Shown: in pieces, positions 22,789-37,000 of the stretch
Position numbering within the stretch: position 1 is the stretch's first letter
How the letters are laid out: each line of letters starts with the position of its first letter
Assembly: GCF_031877795.1 (NCBI RefSeq)
Contig: NC_133931.1
Span: forward strand, 72,267,429 to 72,331,428
Direction of reading: 5' to 3'
DNA from: Strix aluco
Taxonomy: Eukaryota; Chordata; Aves; Strigiformes; Strigidae
DNA: 64,000 bases
Program-made: the position numbers and the translations under genes
The notes under the pieces: model-generated
Databases searched by the model: none
Told to the model about the DNA's origin: nothing
What the model saw: the letters and a program-made list of their open reading frames with translations, nothing else

Positions 22789-25700
22789 GTGCGCGCTCGC
22801 CTCCCCTGCCTGCGGAACCGCGCTTGCACCGACCCTCTCCCCTCCTCCGCATCGCCGTGTCTCTGGGTGTGTGTCCGGTGACAGCCCCCCCGGCGGCACA
22901 ACATGCGCCGCTCTCCGGACAAGCCCCGCTAGTTTCTTCCTGCCCTCCGCGGGCGTTCTCGCCGCCGTCCCCGCCGGCATGCACCTGCTGCCAGGTGCGC
23001 GGCTGCCTCCCCGCCATGACCGTTCCGCTCGCCCCCCGCTGCCCGCCCCCCTTCCTGCCGCCTGAAGCCGCCCGCGTCCCTCTTCCCTTTCCCTGGAGCG
23101 AGCGTGGAGGAAGGTGGGCACCTGCTGTCCTCCCCCTCCGCCCGCAAACCCCCAAAACCAGCCCCCTGCAGCGGTGCCTTCAGCCTCGCCTCTCCCTGGC
23201 GGGGCCGGCCCTGTGGTGCGGGGCGCTACCGGTGCGTCTCCCCGGCGGGGGCGGGTGGCTGTCCGCAGACCCCGCCCGACGGCACCGCCGGCCTCGGGGG
23301 GCACCGCGGGGGGCCGGCGGCCGGGGGCCAGTACCGGAGCAGCCGGCGGGGGCGGCCGCCAGCCCCGCAGCACCTGTGGCGCCGGCGGGGAGAGCGGGGC
23401 GAGGCCGGCCGTGAGGCGAGGCGGCGCGGCGGGGGGCAGCGGGGGAGCCGCCGCCTCGCTTCGTGTTTCCCAATGCCCGTGTCACGCCCCGGGGCACGTC
23501 CGGGCGGGCAGCCTGGCCCGGCCCGGCCCCCCGCGGGTCCGGCCGCTGGGCGGGAGGGGCTGCGCGGCGCTGGGGGGCGGTGGGGCCGCCAGCGCCTCAG
23601 GCGGCGGCGGGGGGCCGGGGGTGCGCAGACGGTGCCGACGCTGAACTTTTCCGCCTCCTGCTGCTGTGCTGGAGGAATGAGGAAGGGACGGAGCCGGCCT
23701 GCCGAGCTCTGTGTGTGTGTGTTTGTCGGCTTGGGGGGAAGTTGGGCCGCGTTTGTGGGTTTTTCGGCATCCCCAGAGCCCGTTGCGTGTCCTTTTATCC
23801 CTCTCAAAGGAAGCTGCACGATGCATGTTACTAATTTACAGAGTTTGGGTTCTTTCTTACAGCTGCGACGTACTCCACATTGCCCATCCTTTTTTTGCTA
23901 ACCTTTTCCTTCCCTCTTGAAAAACAACTTTCCCGTGAAATAGTACGGAAGTTTATCATAGTCTTTCTACTTGGAAGTTTATTTATATTCTTTTCTATTA
24001 TTGTCATCTTTCCATTTCAACCCAAATAATCACCAGCCATTAAGCTTGGTCTACAAAAGCAGGTGGGAGAACTTGCTAATAACGAGTATAACAACATGAT
24101 AAATTGCACGCTACTTTAATCTCTAGTAGTGTGAAAGAGTGTTCTTTTCAGAGTACCTTCTGAATCTTGTTAGGTGCCTTTCATGCTAATAATTGTCTGT
24201 ATATATTGGCATCATTTCACTAAAACGGGGAATTTGGCAACCCTATGGCTTCTGCTTGAAAGAAACCGAAGTGATGGAGTAAGACTCTTACAAGTGAATA
24301 TAGAAGTATGTGAATGGAGCCACCTAGAGATACTTGGCTGCAGAATTATCAGGCCTCCCTTGCCTTACAGACTAGATCACACGTTTCCAGATACTGGAAA
24401 TGCTAATATATTTCCTTTCCTCACATCTCCTTCAAAACTTGCTGCAGTCCTTCGAACATCTAGGCACAAATCTTTTCTAAACAAGACTTGATGAATGTTA
24501 TCAGCATGCGAAGGATTTACTTCTAGAGGTCTATGTAGATAAGCTCAGTAAATATTTTGCTTAAGGTTATACTCCCTCCAATTTATCAGAGTTCACCTTT
24601 TGCTGTGGAGCGCGTTTAGGATGGTCTGTGGTTTTGAAGCATCACAGAAAAGGAGGTAATGGCCCTTTTAGTCCTTGAGTATTGGAAGTATATGGAAGTA
24701 TCTGCTTGGTCCAGTAGAGAAGCTGAACTCTTGCTTGAATTTGACCTCCAAACGAAGCCGAGGCTACCAGTGTTTTCAGAATGTGAGCTGCACACGTGGT
24801 GTCTGTTGTTCATTTGTCCAAAGACAGGGTAAAAAGTTGGGGTTTTGGTTTTTTACTGAAATTCCTAGACTGGTGGAGGACTCTGGAGCATGTAATAGGT
24901 GTCAGTGTTTTGAGGATTAAAAACTGTTCTGTTGAATTGCATATCTGTTCCTCATGCTTTTTCCTTTTCTTTCGCGGAAAGTAACACCCACGCTGAGAGT
25001 TGGAAAAACTGAAAGAGGCGTTACACCATTTATAGAAGTTGATCGGTGAAGTTTCTCTGAGCTTTTCAGCTCTAGATTTTATGGAATTAGGGCCTGAAAC
25101 AGAACGGGCTTTAATACTCAGAAGCTGTGGTACAGAACTGGTTAAGCTGAATGAATTGAGTAACATCTTTTCAATTTAAAAAGAAAAAAAGTTTGTGTCT
25201 AGTGGTTTCGCTCCATTTCAGCTCAAATTTTAAGCAAAGGGAGGGAGTGTGGGCTTCATCACCAGTGAGTGGCTTACCCATGAAGCCAAGCATGTAGATA
25301 ATTGCTGAGGACTTCAGTGTGCTGCTGGTTGTGTTCACAACTGTTTATTTCAGGAGATACTGGCATCTGTAAAATGTGCTCTTTTTACGGCCTGCTAATG
25401 TTACACCCCAGTTGCCTTTCCAGTGGAAAAAGGAATTTGTTGATATTCAGACATGATACTCTGGTAACTGCAGCTTTTTAGGCTGCTATCTAAGGCTTTA
25501 CTTAGAAGTAATTGAAAGGTTTATTAGATCTTAAAGGCTATTTTAAAGTCTATTTATTTATGTGGAGGAATCACAGAAAAGACATGACTGAGGGAAAACT
25601 TTAGCTATACCTGTAGAAAAATAGTTTCTGGGTTTTTTGTTGAGTTATTGTTTTGGGTTTTTTAATATTCAAGTAAAGTGAACACCCTGAAACTTTTGTC

Positions 25701-28700
25701 CCAGTTAAATGTATCAGGTTCTGCCACAGTGTTTTCTCATATGTGGGGGTTGATGGTGGTGTTGGAAAAATAAGTCCTTTATCAGTAGGTTGATAACTAT
25801 CTTTGGGGTTAAGGTTAGCATTTATGTGATAGTATCTTTATTAGAAACTGCGCATCTGGTAAGCTCTTGTCTGCTTATGGTGGTAACAGAAGATTTTACC
25901 CTGATCTCTGAGTCCTCCTTCAGCTTGTTCTTTTCTAGGCTGTATAGCAATATTGTGACCTGAGTCACCTTTCTGCTTTATCTGCATTTCCCCACCCACT
26001 TCCTTCTGGGGCATTTGCACTTTATTCTTTTTACTGCATGTCTTCTGCCCTCGGACTACCCCATCTGCTAGCCTGCTCTCCTGCGGTGCAGTGGACTCTC
26101 TCACTTGTTGGTGTTCTCCAGCTGTTCTGAACTTCTTTACTACCCAGCTGTCCCCATACAAATGTCAACATAAAATTATTCTGAGCACTGTAGATACCGC
26201 TGGATGATGGTTTCTGTACTCAGCTTCTCACATGAAATTTCAAGGATTGCTTAACGATGCTGGTTTTTTTGTTCAATCTTAAGGCAAGAGTCGTGTACTT
26301 CAAAAGTATCCTTTCTAAATAGAATAATGCACTGGATGGCTTTTTAAACCCACGAGCTCTGCAGGGCCCTGTATTGAATGTGAGGTGCTATTAAGGTTGG
26401 ATACGCTGTATAGGAGTGAATGGCAGTTGGCCAGTTCTGTTGCTGTGGGGTGATTTCCCACGGGAGGGGGAGCATAAATGGTGTCGTTACTTCCTCTTGA
26501 CTTGACACCGAGTGTCTGCACGTCTGAAATCTAGTCATAAGAATTGTTGCAAGAAGAAAAATAGATTAGAAACCATCCGTTCGTCCCTGTCACATAGGTA
26601 TCGGTGCATTTCTTTTCACCACTGAGAATGTTTAGTATCTTTTGTGTTGCGTCTTCACATGCATTGGAGGCTGTTACTTGTTCAGATTGTGTAACTCAGC
26701 TGTAGGTAGATGGAAGGCTGCTTGCTCACTGCTGTCAAAACAATCTTGCCTCTGTTTTTCTGGAGGACTCATGACTTTAATGAAAGAAAAACTGGTTATG
26801 GATGATGCTGTGTTCTTACATAAAGAATGCAGAGAAAGAGCATTGACATTTACGCAGCAGTGATGATGCCTGCTAGTTAATACATAAATGAAACAGTCTA
26901 TAGAAGGCTCTTAGATGAGGCCAAAAAAGCATTTTGTTGTTGACTTTAAGACACAGTTGCTGGCATTTCTAAAAAATGAGTCTCTGACTTTTAAACTTTC
27001 GTAAGATGCACTGAATTAAAGGGAAGATATGAAAGATGGCTACTCAGTGGAACTGTCCAGAGAAGCAGGAATTAATGTCCCTTTTCTTAATGCCACTGAA
27101 AACAGTATTCTGTGATAAACTGGGGGAGGGCAGGAGGGGAATAAACATATGTAGGGTGTTCTTGGGTTTGTGTAATCTAAGTGGGATAAAAAAGAGGGAA
27201 CAAATGGTAAGCTTACTCTACTGTGGAAATCCTTACCCTGTGAAGCAGATATAGGATACCTTACATTTTCTGTGACGTGAAGCCACAGTAGTCAACACAT
27301 TGTCTGTCATAAATACTCCTTTCTAAAAATCTTCTTGCTCTGGTAAATTTCTGTGCTGCTATGAATGTCATTACAAGACCTGTGTGGTGTCTTATAAAGT
27401 AGGTGATGTTTAATGATTAAATTAATGAACGAGTCAAATATAACACTTTGAATCTATGAATTGTTTTCAGATGGATAGCTTTTGTGTTATTTCCTTGCCT
27501 TCCTTGTGGTGTATCTGTTTTAATAATTGTTTCGGCTGCTATGGAAACACTTCAGGATAGGGATAGTAAATGTTCTTCAGTACCCTTTTCTAATCTCTAA
27601 TCTTCTGTGTGTTGTATCCTTTTCTTGTTGGAGCAACACAAACATGACAACATTTGCTATCTGGCCTCTATGCTTACATCAAATGTAAATGATAAATTAA
27701 CTCTTTAGTAGTCATCTCTGTCTTACAATTATTGGTTAGTGTATCGGGAGAGAAGTAAAACTCATTTTTTCTTTCTCTTACATCACATGATTTCCTAATA
27801 ACATTTCAGGAGTATTAACTCTGGAGAGATGCACTAATATGGGTGTAGACACTTAGATTCAAGTTATTCTCTGGAATCTCCTAATTGAGGAGTTACCCCC
27901 CCACCCAAATAGATATATAACATCGATGGGGAACAGGATTTTTTATTAATTCTTTAAAGCTTTTATCACTTATGAAATAGATAATATGCCTTCTTTATGC
28001 AGAAGTTACCTTTCAACAACATAAAATTAGAGTACTTGTTGGAAAATGTTAAAAGCATATTTGCAGCATTGGAAAGACCTCTCATATTCATGAACTCCTG
28101 GGGGCACCAGCACCTGTAATCCCCTTCATAACTGATCAAGCTCCATTTTTAGAAAGGGTCACGTATTTTGCTTCTGCAGCTCATGTTGAAATGCCCGTTC
28201 ATTACCTTACAGTTCTTATGGTGTAACTGTAGCTAGAACTCGATGTGTTGTCTTCTGGCAGTAGCCTTTAATTATGTTATCCATGTACTGCATACTTTGA
28301 TGTGTTGCCATGTATACTGAAGGTGTGTGAAAAGCATTCATAGTAGAATCACATACAGAATTGGGGACATGTGCAGCCCCAGAGAAATAGGAATGAGATG
28401 GGGTGTGCACATGTGACTGCAGCTGTGCTTCAGAAACACACAGTGTTAGGTTCTTGAGGGAGAAGACAGAATTTTAGTCCTTGATGTGTTCACCAAACAT
28501 CCCCAATAAATCTATAGCAGATGAGACACTTCAACAATACATAGTAAAAGAGGGAGACAATGAACAGTGTTTTGTTTTGGGATATGTTACATAAATGCTG
28601 CTTGTGAGTTTCATTATTTATGGAAACCAGTAGCATTTTTCAATGCAATGCAGATAGATGGGATAACAGGACTGCTGCTGCAAAGAGTTGACAACCAGTG

Positions 28701-31700
28701 AGGGGAAGAAAACCAATGATGAGAGTACTGCAAAGACAAAAGTATGAGCACCTGGCACTAATTCTCTGATGAAGATCTTATGTGTTTGAAGATATGGGAA
28801 GAAGATAAGGTCATTGTTTGCATTCTTTCAGAAGTCTTTTTACAATGGACTAAACACAGCTATGCTTAGGAAAGTAACCATGTGAAATGTCAGTGTGGCT
28901 GGGCCTCTTGTTAGCACAAAATTTCTTTTCAGTAGCAGTTGTTTGCACTGGGCTTAACTACATGATCACGAACACTGGAGAAACTCGGAAGACCACCATG
29001 GATTTGAATGGAGGTGGTCAATGAGAAGGGAACTTTCAGAACAATTAGAAAATACGGGTTTTTTGTAAACAGTGTACGTCTAATATATTGGTTTTTTTCC
29101 CAGTGGTTGTGTTATAGACTAAATTGTTGGGTAGCAAACCTGTAGCTTCAGGCTCTTAGTAGTGATCCTGAAGAGGAGAAAGAATGTCTGGGCATGTAAA
29201 AATTCCTATGCGGCAGGACATAGGAGCAAAGACACTTTGGAAGTGCACCCCATATAGAAGAGCAAGCAGAGGAATAGTTTTGTTTGGATTGCAGAAGGTA
29301 GTACAGGAAGAAACAGGCTGAAATGTTGAAGAAACTAGAAATGGTGTGGGATGTATTGTCTATCCAGTTCTTTACTGAAACAGAGAGGGGACAGATATCT
29401 CTACTCCTGCTGCTCTGTGCATGCTTTTCTTCCTCATGTGCTTCCTTGTGCTTCTACTTGTAGTGCCTCTGTAAATCTCTTTTCTCCTGAAACTTTCTGA
29501 GAGGCTGGCTTCATTTAGTGTCTCTCCTTCTCCAAGCATAGGTCCATTTTCCAGTTCAGGGCTTCTGTTTTTGAATTCCCAACCATTTCCACCCACCCTT
29601 CTCCTTTGCAGTCTCCTCCCTGAGCAATTCTCTATACTTTCTCTGTGTGGATATCATCTGTATTACTAGCATGATACTTACTGACTTTTCTTTTTAGTAA
29701 GACCAGATTTCTTCTAGTTTTATGGGGTTTTTTACCCCACTCTTTTCCCTGTCTGTAAAAGCAGTTTTCTTTGCATCCCAGGAGCAGCTACACAAGCTGT
29801 GAAACAGTTCGTGATGGAGGATCTCTTCTGGGAGGCATTTTAAAGAGCACGAGAGGTCTGCTTCCTTCTGGTTTGGGCTTTGAGCATAGTTCTCTGTCCC
29901 GTTCCCTCCTACCAGTTTGGATAATTTCTGTGGTTCTCTGTAGTTGTCAGAAGTTTGAAATGCTCCTCAGTCCTGTTCCTTCCCCATGAAAATGCGATTT
30001 CCCTGTTGTGGCCAGGGGTCTGTGGCTGGCTCAACAGCTCATTCAGCCAGCTTGACTAGCAACGTGCCCTGTCTGCCAGGGCACAGATGGTGCAGGTGTC
30101 CTGAACATTCCCAGTTGTAGAGCAGACGTTAGGGGAACGTTGGTAGCAATTGGTGAAATAGTTAATTCAAAGGTTAATCTTCCTCACTTTAAAAATGCAT
30201 GCTTTCATACAAGACAACAAAAATGGACCTGAAAACTCAAATGGTGTGGGAAGGAGGTTGAGAGAAGAAGGGAGAATGTATATGTCAGTGACTTTATAGA
30301 CCTTTTGCAAAGTATAAGTACAAATAACTTATTTTTTGCTAGAAGACAACAGCTGTTAACTGTACATAGAGTGTGGCTGGGTTAGTATTTTAAATTACTT
30401 GAGAAACACATGGGTTTCTTTAGTATTTGTTTTCCAGTGCAGACTATGGTAAATGTTCTTTTATTCTTTCCACATTAGAAATAAAAGGGTTGGAGGGTAA
30501 TGAAGTGTTCAGAGTGACCATCTGCTCTTCATTTGACTTGCTATTTCCATTTATTTCTACGCATCAATTTAAATACGTCCTGGACCATTAGCTACATCGT
30601 GATGAGATTATTTTGCAATATTTGTTGAAAGTTCCAGATTCAGACTCCAGCTATGAAGCATGAAGAATGTTAAGAGTTAATTTATATTGACTGTTTATGT
30701 TTTTGATGTGTACAGATTCAGATTATTTCCCTTCCTTATTGTTGTGGAACCACAGATAGTTTATCCAAACAAATACCAAATGTTGTCTTTTTTTAGTACA
30801 CTGACAAACACATTGAATTGAGATGTTACTGTATTTCATGACTTTAATAGTGGTGCAATTTATATGATAAAAAGAGACTGGAAATCCTAACAGAGGATCC
30901 AGTTTAATTTTTGTGAAATACAACAAATACCTGTACACAAATATGTGCAGAGTATAGGTCCTTTCTTTTGAAGAACTTGAACTTGTATGAACATACCCAT
31001 ATGAAATACACAGTTAGAAAAGCATAGTGTTATAAGTTAGGGATTGTGACCTGTAATTTAATTATTGTAGACTGCAACATTATTTCAAAGGATAACTTAT
31101 CCAAGGTTGAATTCTTTTGTGTCTGTCTGAAAATAATGCTTTTCACAGTAGTTCTTCCTAGTACTAGTAATTGATTTTATCTGTTATTTTTGTTTATGGT
31201 TTTTTATGTATAAAATATATGTAGACTTGAGAGGAATTTTGTAGCTTAGCAGTCTTGGCTGGGAAAATACCTGTTTCTTTTTCTGACTACATGGAGACTA
31301 AACAAGGAATCCACTTTCCATTTTTAAGTTTAAAGTTTCTTACTGTGTACATTTCACTATGTGAGGTATTGTAGGTTATGTATTACAGGATAAGCAATTT
31401 CAGTTGACTCTGTTAAGCTTTAACATTCTCCTAGGTTGTGAACAAATTCTCATTTTAATATTGATGGATAAAATAAACATGCTAAGTGCATCTTTTTTGT
31501 TGGCGTTAAGTCCAAACAAAAATTACTTAATGCCCAAATGTTACCTGGTTTAACTGTGCAAGTGAATGTTTTCCACCTTTTCTGAGAAAAGGAGCAGTTC
31601 TATTAAGTTTTTAATTTGTCTGCCTTGTTTCCATCCAGAATTGGCCAAGGCTGTTTTCTGTCATTTAAATGAATCTCTTCCATACCTTGTTAGTGGTTCC

Positions 31701-33936
31701 TGGAGCTATGATATGGTACGATTTTAAATTGAGGGTTTGCATTTATGTAAAAAGACCATACCCAAGAACTTCAGTTTTTATAAGCAGATCTGAAAACACC
31801 AGTATTCTGTACAATCGTTGTGTTGCAACAAAGATCACTATTCAGTACAGATGCAAATCCTCAGTATGTAGGTTTTATATTCAGGCTACTTACTGAGTAG
31901 AAATTCTTCCCAAATAATGAACCTTCCCTGAGTGCTTTGCTTTGAGAGATGATGAATGATGAGTCTGTTATCTCTTTGAATTAAGCAAATAAGTGAAGAG
32001 TGGTGGTATTCTTCAAAATAGGTCGTATCACTAGGACAGGCAGCACCCTGGAAGCGTGAAGTCTAGTGGGCAGTATCCACTTACCTTCTCTCCTGCTGTG
32101 ATCTTTGGATGCCATTGTATAGCTGTGTGAGTTCAGACGTCCTGCTGTAGCTCTGTGGAGGGAAGAGTGGGTTTGGTAGAGCAGCAATATAACTTGTTTG
32201 TTGTGCAGAAGACTTCATTTCTTTTCCTCCCTCTTCCTGCTATTTCATGTATTGGGCTTGATTTAGGGTGTTTTTTTTTCTTGCCCTGCTGTTCAGCAAT
32301 GAAGAGAGGGTGGCAGGATGTTTTCTTACTTGTTACTGACATCCCCTTTCTCTGAGGAGGAGTGTTCCCAGCCCTGCTCCGTGACTGCTCCTGAGCCCGT
32401 GAATCTCCTCTGCCAAGGCCATGTTGGGAGCTGTGGCTTGGAACACCTGGCTCTGCAGGGTGGCTCTGCGTGTGTCCAGGATCTGCCTTCCACAACTGAT
32501 TCTGCACGCAGCTCTCGGCAGTGCGTTGGAGTTCTGACCTTGACTTCCAGTTAATTAGAAGATGTTAATGTTGATGAGGTTTGTTTTTAAATGGGGAGAC
32601 CTGCTTACTAAGACAGCAGAGATCGCTGATTCCTTTTACAGAGGCCAGTGAAGCCATTAAATGTTGACTGTAGCACTTTTCCCATTCTCCTTTAAATCAA
32701 TTGCATAATCTGTCATCTGCCTGTATGTCTGCTCTGTCTCCCTCTGCTCCCCCTGCCCCAATGCAGTTGGCTCCCACCCCCCCATACATTTCACAGTTGG
32801 GTTTTGTCTGTTGGATGAACTGTTGCAAAACTTGTAAAATAGGGAATCAAACTCTTGGTTTTAGGTGTGAAAATGGGGGAGCCTTTGGGGCACCAAAACA
32901 TTTGTCATAGTACTCAAGTTTTTTGTTTCAAACAGTAGGAACTTAGAGGGGAGAATTTTTTTTAATTGATGGATTTTGGTAGTTCCATGAAAGGTGCTTA
33001 ATATATTTTAGGAGGTCAGTTTATGAGGAAATAATCTCCACAACAAATATTTTTATAGTATTCTTAAATTTAGTATTGGAAACAAGCTGAGGTTATCACC
33101 TTCACTTCTTTTTCCTCTTGAATTCTGAGCCATCCCCTCTTTTGTTGGTATTGCTTACAATTGCTTTTTTCCTGTGTGTCATGTTGATACAAGATTTGCA
33201 TTATAAATTTATCCTATAGTAAAACCGTACTGATGTGTCATTTCTGGCTTGTAAAGATGTTTACAAAGTATGGGGAAGATGAGGGAGGAGTTTGAACTGA
33301 AGTTGATAACTGTTTCTCGAAGGGAAGGGGGAATAGAATAGAAATAGAAAAATTCAGCACTGTGAAACAAAACCAAGTGTTTTTTGTTTGCTGCTGTTGA
33401 AATTTGCCAGTAGATACTCTCATTTTACAGTTTGTGTGCTTGGATTTTGATGTATTGTCACACTAGACACCCAGCATATTTTGTTTTATAATTTGATCAT
33501 GAAGTATATTTTTTAAAAAAAAAATCAGGTGTTTTGGCAAAGATTTTGCTTTAAGAATATGGTTATGGCCAGGAAAGGGAACCTTGATTTCTTTCCCCCC
33601 ACATATTATGATATTAGATACTGATAGAAGTATTTCTTCTGGAAGAATTGACAGAGAGAAACGGATCATCTGGTAACATTTCCAGCATGATCATAATCTG
33701 AAAAATTGTCAAAGCAAAAAGATGTGGTCTTTCAGAAATAGAAAATATTGTTAATCAGAAGTTTGTTTCAGAAAGCGGATTTTTCTCTGTTAACAACTGC
33801 CAGTTTCTCAGCATTTGTGTATGCCAGGAGTGGAGAACTTTTCCAGCTGTTTCAGTAAGCCGAGTGCTGGAATCCTTCTATTAAGATAAAATAGTCTGAA
33901 AATATTTTCTAAAATATATTTAGGGCTTGTTTGGAT
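22789..33936 (+). other. EPB41L4B intron 1, proximal part
   Basis: The first 900 bp are still CpG island; then the sequence becomes AT-rich. No splice-bounded exon with FERM-like coding and no recognisable CR1 or LTR copy is seen over about 10 kb. Open frames on both strands inside the CpG island (up to 532 codons on the minus strand) reflect the scarcity of A/T-rich stop codons, not genes. A short perfect hairpin (gtgccctg/cagggcac, 5-nt loop) lies at 30064-30084. Confidence 0.65.
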
Positions 33937-34075
33937 GAGATATTGGGGGATATGGTGTAGGGGAGAACTTGTAGAGTAGGGCTGATGGTTAGACTCGATG
34001 ATCCCAAGGGTCTTTTCCAACCTGAATGATTCTGTGATCTCTAAAATATTTTCTGGGAAGATAAAATAGTCTGAA
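33883..34075. repeat. 18-bp direct repeats flanking a CR1 tail
   Basis: AAGATAAAATAGTCTGAA occurs identically at 33883-33900 and 34058-34075, on either side of the CR1 3' tail. Shorter A/T blocks (taaaatattttct-like) are also shared between the two flanks but in a different order. CR1 usually makes no or very short target-site duplications, so an insertion-associated rearrangement or local duplication is likely. Confidence 0.75.
33937..34039 (+). mobile_element. CR1 LINE 3' tail, about 100 bp
   Basis: The segment runs from 'gatattgggggatatgg' through 'ggttagactcgatgatc' and 'ggtcttttccaacctgaatg' to 'attctgtgatct'. This is the terminal part of CR1 including the ATTCTGTG-type end octamer. It is heavily 5'-truncated and non-coding. 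Confidence 0.85.
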
Positions 34076-37000
34076 GAACCTCTATGGCTTTATTGTGATT
34101 TTTCAGGAGCTGTCAAAAGTGGGCAAGCTGAAGTGCAAGTGCTCTCTTGAAGGATAGCCTTCAAATTGAACTTTGTTTCTTCTTCTTCAGGATTTCCAAT
34201 GCATCTTACTGTTTACTGAAATCAAAAGTTACTTCTTAAATTAAGGCAGATAGAGCTTTAAAGTAATACCAAAATCTTCAGCAAGGTGTTTGGAAAGTTG
34301 TATTTTGCAAGCTACAGGGCAAATAAATGGTTACCTTGCAAAGAAGAAAGGGCAATATTTAAAAAGTACGAATTTCTGTTTGTTGCGTATGCACTACCTT
34401 CATTCGCAGGTTAAGGCTGTCAGGACTAGGGCAGCACTGAATGACTTGTGGGAACTACCAAATATAAATCCCATAAAAAGTCCAAGGCCTTGGGAGCTCT
34501 GCCTACAGAGAGCAGCTCTCCCAACAGTGTCGCCTGCTTTCCTGCAGTAGTTTTGGGTCAGGCTCCCAAGTCCTGGTATGTATCTGGGAAGAAAGCTTTT
34601 CTCCCAGTTTTGTGTGTCTTAGAAAACGGCAAACCTTTTGTACTAGTTTGCAAAATGGTGCAATAGTCTGTCTGCATTGCAGAGCTGATAGAGGTGAGAT
34701 GGAGAAGGAGTTGTTCTTTTGTTTCTCTGGTCTTACAGAGAAAGTGAAAGCACTCACTGGAAACTAGCAGCCAGGTAGTTGACAGGCCCTGTGCAATCCA
34801 ACAGCAGTTTGTGGTGCTGAAAAAAATGTCCCTGAAGGCAAAATATGAATTCAGTGCAGTTCGAGGGACAAGATATGACCACTTTGTCTAATGCCAGACT
34901 GTCGCCTGCTTGAAAAGTATGTTCTGTGAAATTACAAACTTGGGTAATCTCTGCCTCTGCCCAGGTGGTAGTGGAAGCTCTTCAAGAGATGAACCAGGGA
35001 GTAGGAAGCTGGGTGCAGGAGTGATGAAGAAATGTGTGCTCTGGAGGATACTTCTGTTTCTGTCCTATACGTGGTCATAACCTGCAGTGCTAATAAACTG
35101 GGAGTGGTTTTATCGCTAAAGAATGGATTATAAATGCAGAAGCAGTCACCATAGTTAGTGCTAGGAGGCAAATGGGCAGCTTTGGTTTCAGAGCTAAATG
35201 AATTTATGATGTTATTCAAACCCACTTTTGTATCTCAAAAGCCTGTGTGAGGCTGCTGGTTCCCGGTGACAGTAAGGAATGGGGATTGATGTTTGAGGTA
35301 GCTAGGATTTGACGCACATTTTGTACTTTTGTTCTTGAGTAGGGAGGGAGACAGACAGTTTTCTTATGGCCTGACTAGATGAATATGAATTTATGCTAAC
35401 AGAACTTGTTGTTTTTACAAGCAATTATTTTTTTAAAGGGAATTGTTAGAATGGATATGCAGGAAATCACAAATATGATTGTTACCTGTTCGTATCTCCA
35501 CCCCTGCCCCTCCTCTCTGAAGCCCTGGCAGTTTCATCACCGCTTCTGATAGAGCTACTGCATTTGCTAAGAAATTTGCTTTGGGTATGTGGCTAGCAGA
35601 GGTTCTGGCTGTCTCTGTTCCTGTTTGTTCTTCCTTTTAACATATTTTGTTAAAGCTGTTTTGATGATGTTAGATGGAAGTCAACTGACTGTTCTCCCTA
35701 GATACCACTTGGACTATCACTCTTCAAATTATATTGGAGAGTTAGTCATATGGATGGCTTGTAAATGAATAAGTTCTGAACTGTAGGTTTGTTTCAGGTG
35801 AGAAAGGATCATTGCGAATACTTAATCTGTTCTCTTTCCCTGGTCATTCTCTAGAACTTCTTCCAAGAACGTGTTTTAAGCCTGTCACTTTTAGCATCAG
35901 CTCTCTCCTTGGATCTCATTAGTTTTTCTGCCTTTAAGAGTCTTTAACGAGAAGCAGTTACTTAGTTGTATGTGGACTCTTCAGAATAATAACAGGTTTT
36001 GGTACCTGAGCAGACATGCAACAAAAAGTCCTGGGACTGTAGGGAAAAATATTCTCCACACAAAGGTATGTGAAGTTCATGTGCAAGCCACCTCTTAGTC
36101 TTATCTTTGATCGTCTAAATACATAAAACCAAAATTTATTTCCAGATGCTTTTCAGACTCAAAATTATTCTTTGTAGCGCTTTTCTGACTTTGTGCATAA
36201 TGTGCAGACATTTGAGCTGGGCACAGCAATGTTGTTATAGTGTTTTGCTGCATGCTATATGAAATGGTGTTGCTCCTTACTTAATGTTCCCTTGTTATGC
36301 ATTCATGGCTCATGTTTACTTTCTTGGCTATAGCATTACACTGAGAGCTCATAGTCAGTTGTTCTTCTGTTGTTACACCAGAGTTCTTACAGTGCTGCTG
36401 AAATCCAGGGCACTCACTTTCTTTGATGTAGTGAGTGTGAGTGAAACTTCTGTTCCTCTGTGTGTAACCTGTGATTTCACTGACTTCAGCTACATTGGAT
36501 TGATGCGGTTCTGCATCCCCAAGAGATACAAATCAGTGTGTACAACCAACAAACACCATCATCTCCTGCTACTGTGCCAGTTTTGCAAAGTTCATCAGGA
36601 GTGATTTTTATTACTTCCCTTCCAGGGAAACTGTCCGGTGAGTGACTGTGAGCGGAACAGTTCAGGATTGCACTGACAGTGCTGCTGGCTGGCTGATTTC
36701 ATCCTTTCCCTTCCTGATTAATTAAAAAAAAAAAAAATCTGCCTGTTGTGGACTACACACATCTATTTTAGGAATGCTTATGCTTGCTTTTGTCGGAGTG
36801 TTTCATAGGCTGTGTTTTGAGAGTCCAGGTGTTTCATGGTCAGTAGAAGTTCAAAGAGTTCTTGGCTTGTTGTTCCCATTCTGGTGCTGCAGGTAGATAC
36901 CTGCCCTTTCAGCTGTCTGTGGGGCTGTGCTGAAAGCCAGGTGAGGGATCAGATCCAGGGATGTTTCACTCTAAAAAATGCTCTTGCAGCACTGAATGTC

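Larger units (their letters stand above)
21535..23700 (+). promoter_or_regulatory. CpG island containing the EPB41L4B promoter
   Basis: About 2.2 kb of very GC- and CpG-rich sequence stands out sharply from AT-rich flanks and surrounds the first coding exon. Sp1-type GC boxes are visible at 21828-21837 (GGGGCGGGGG), 21961-21970 (CCCCGCCCCG) and 22345-22354. No TATA box lies close upstream of the start codon, consistent with a dispersed CpG-island promoter. The transcription start cannot be fixed from sequence; it should lie between about 21.5 and 22.45 kb. The edges are estimated by eye. Confidence 0.85.

Noticed and set aside
21775..23373. 532-codon minus-strand open frame across the CpG island
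   Set aside because: Composition is dominated by Pro, Ala, Arg and Gly because the DNA is very GC-rich and stop codons are rare. It is antisense to a well-supported exon and has no recognisable domain.
23104..23901. 265-codon plus-strand frame downstream of the donor
   Set aside because: Lies in the GC-rich start of intron 1 and has low-complexity composition with no domain.
30064..30084. Perfect 8-bp hairpin as a microRNA or terminator
   Set aside because: The stem is far too short for a microRNA precursor, and rho-independent terminators are not relevant in a vertebrate.
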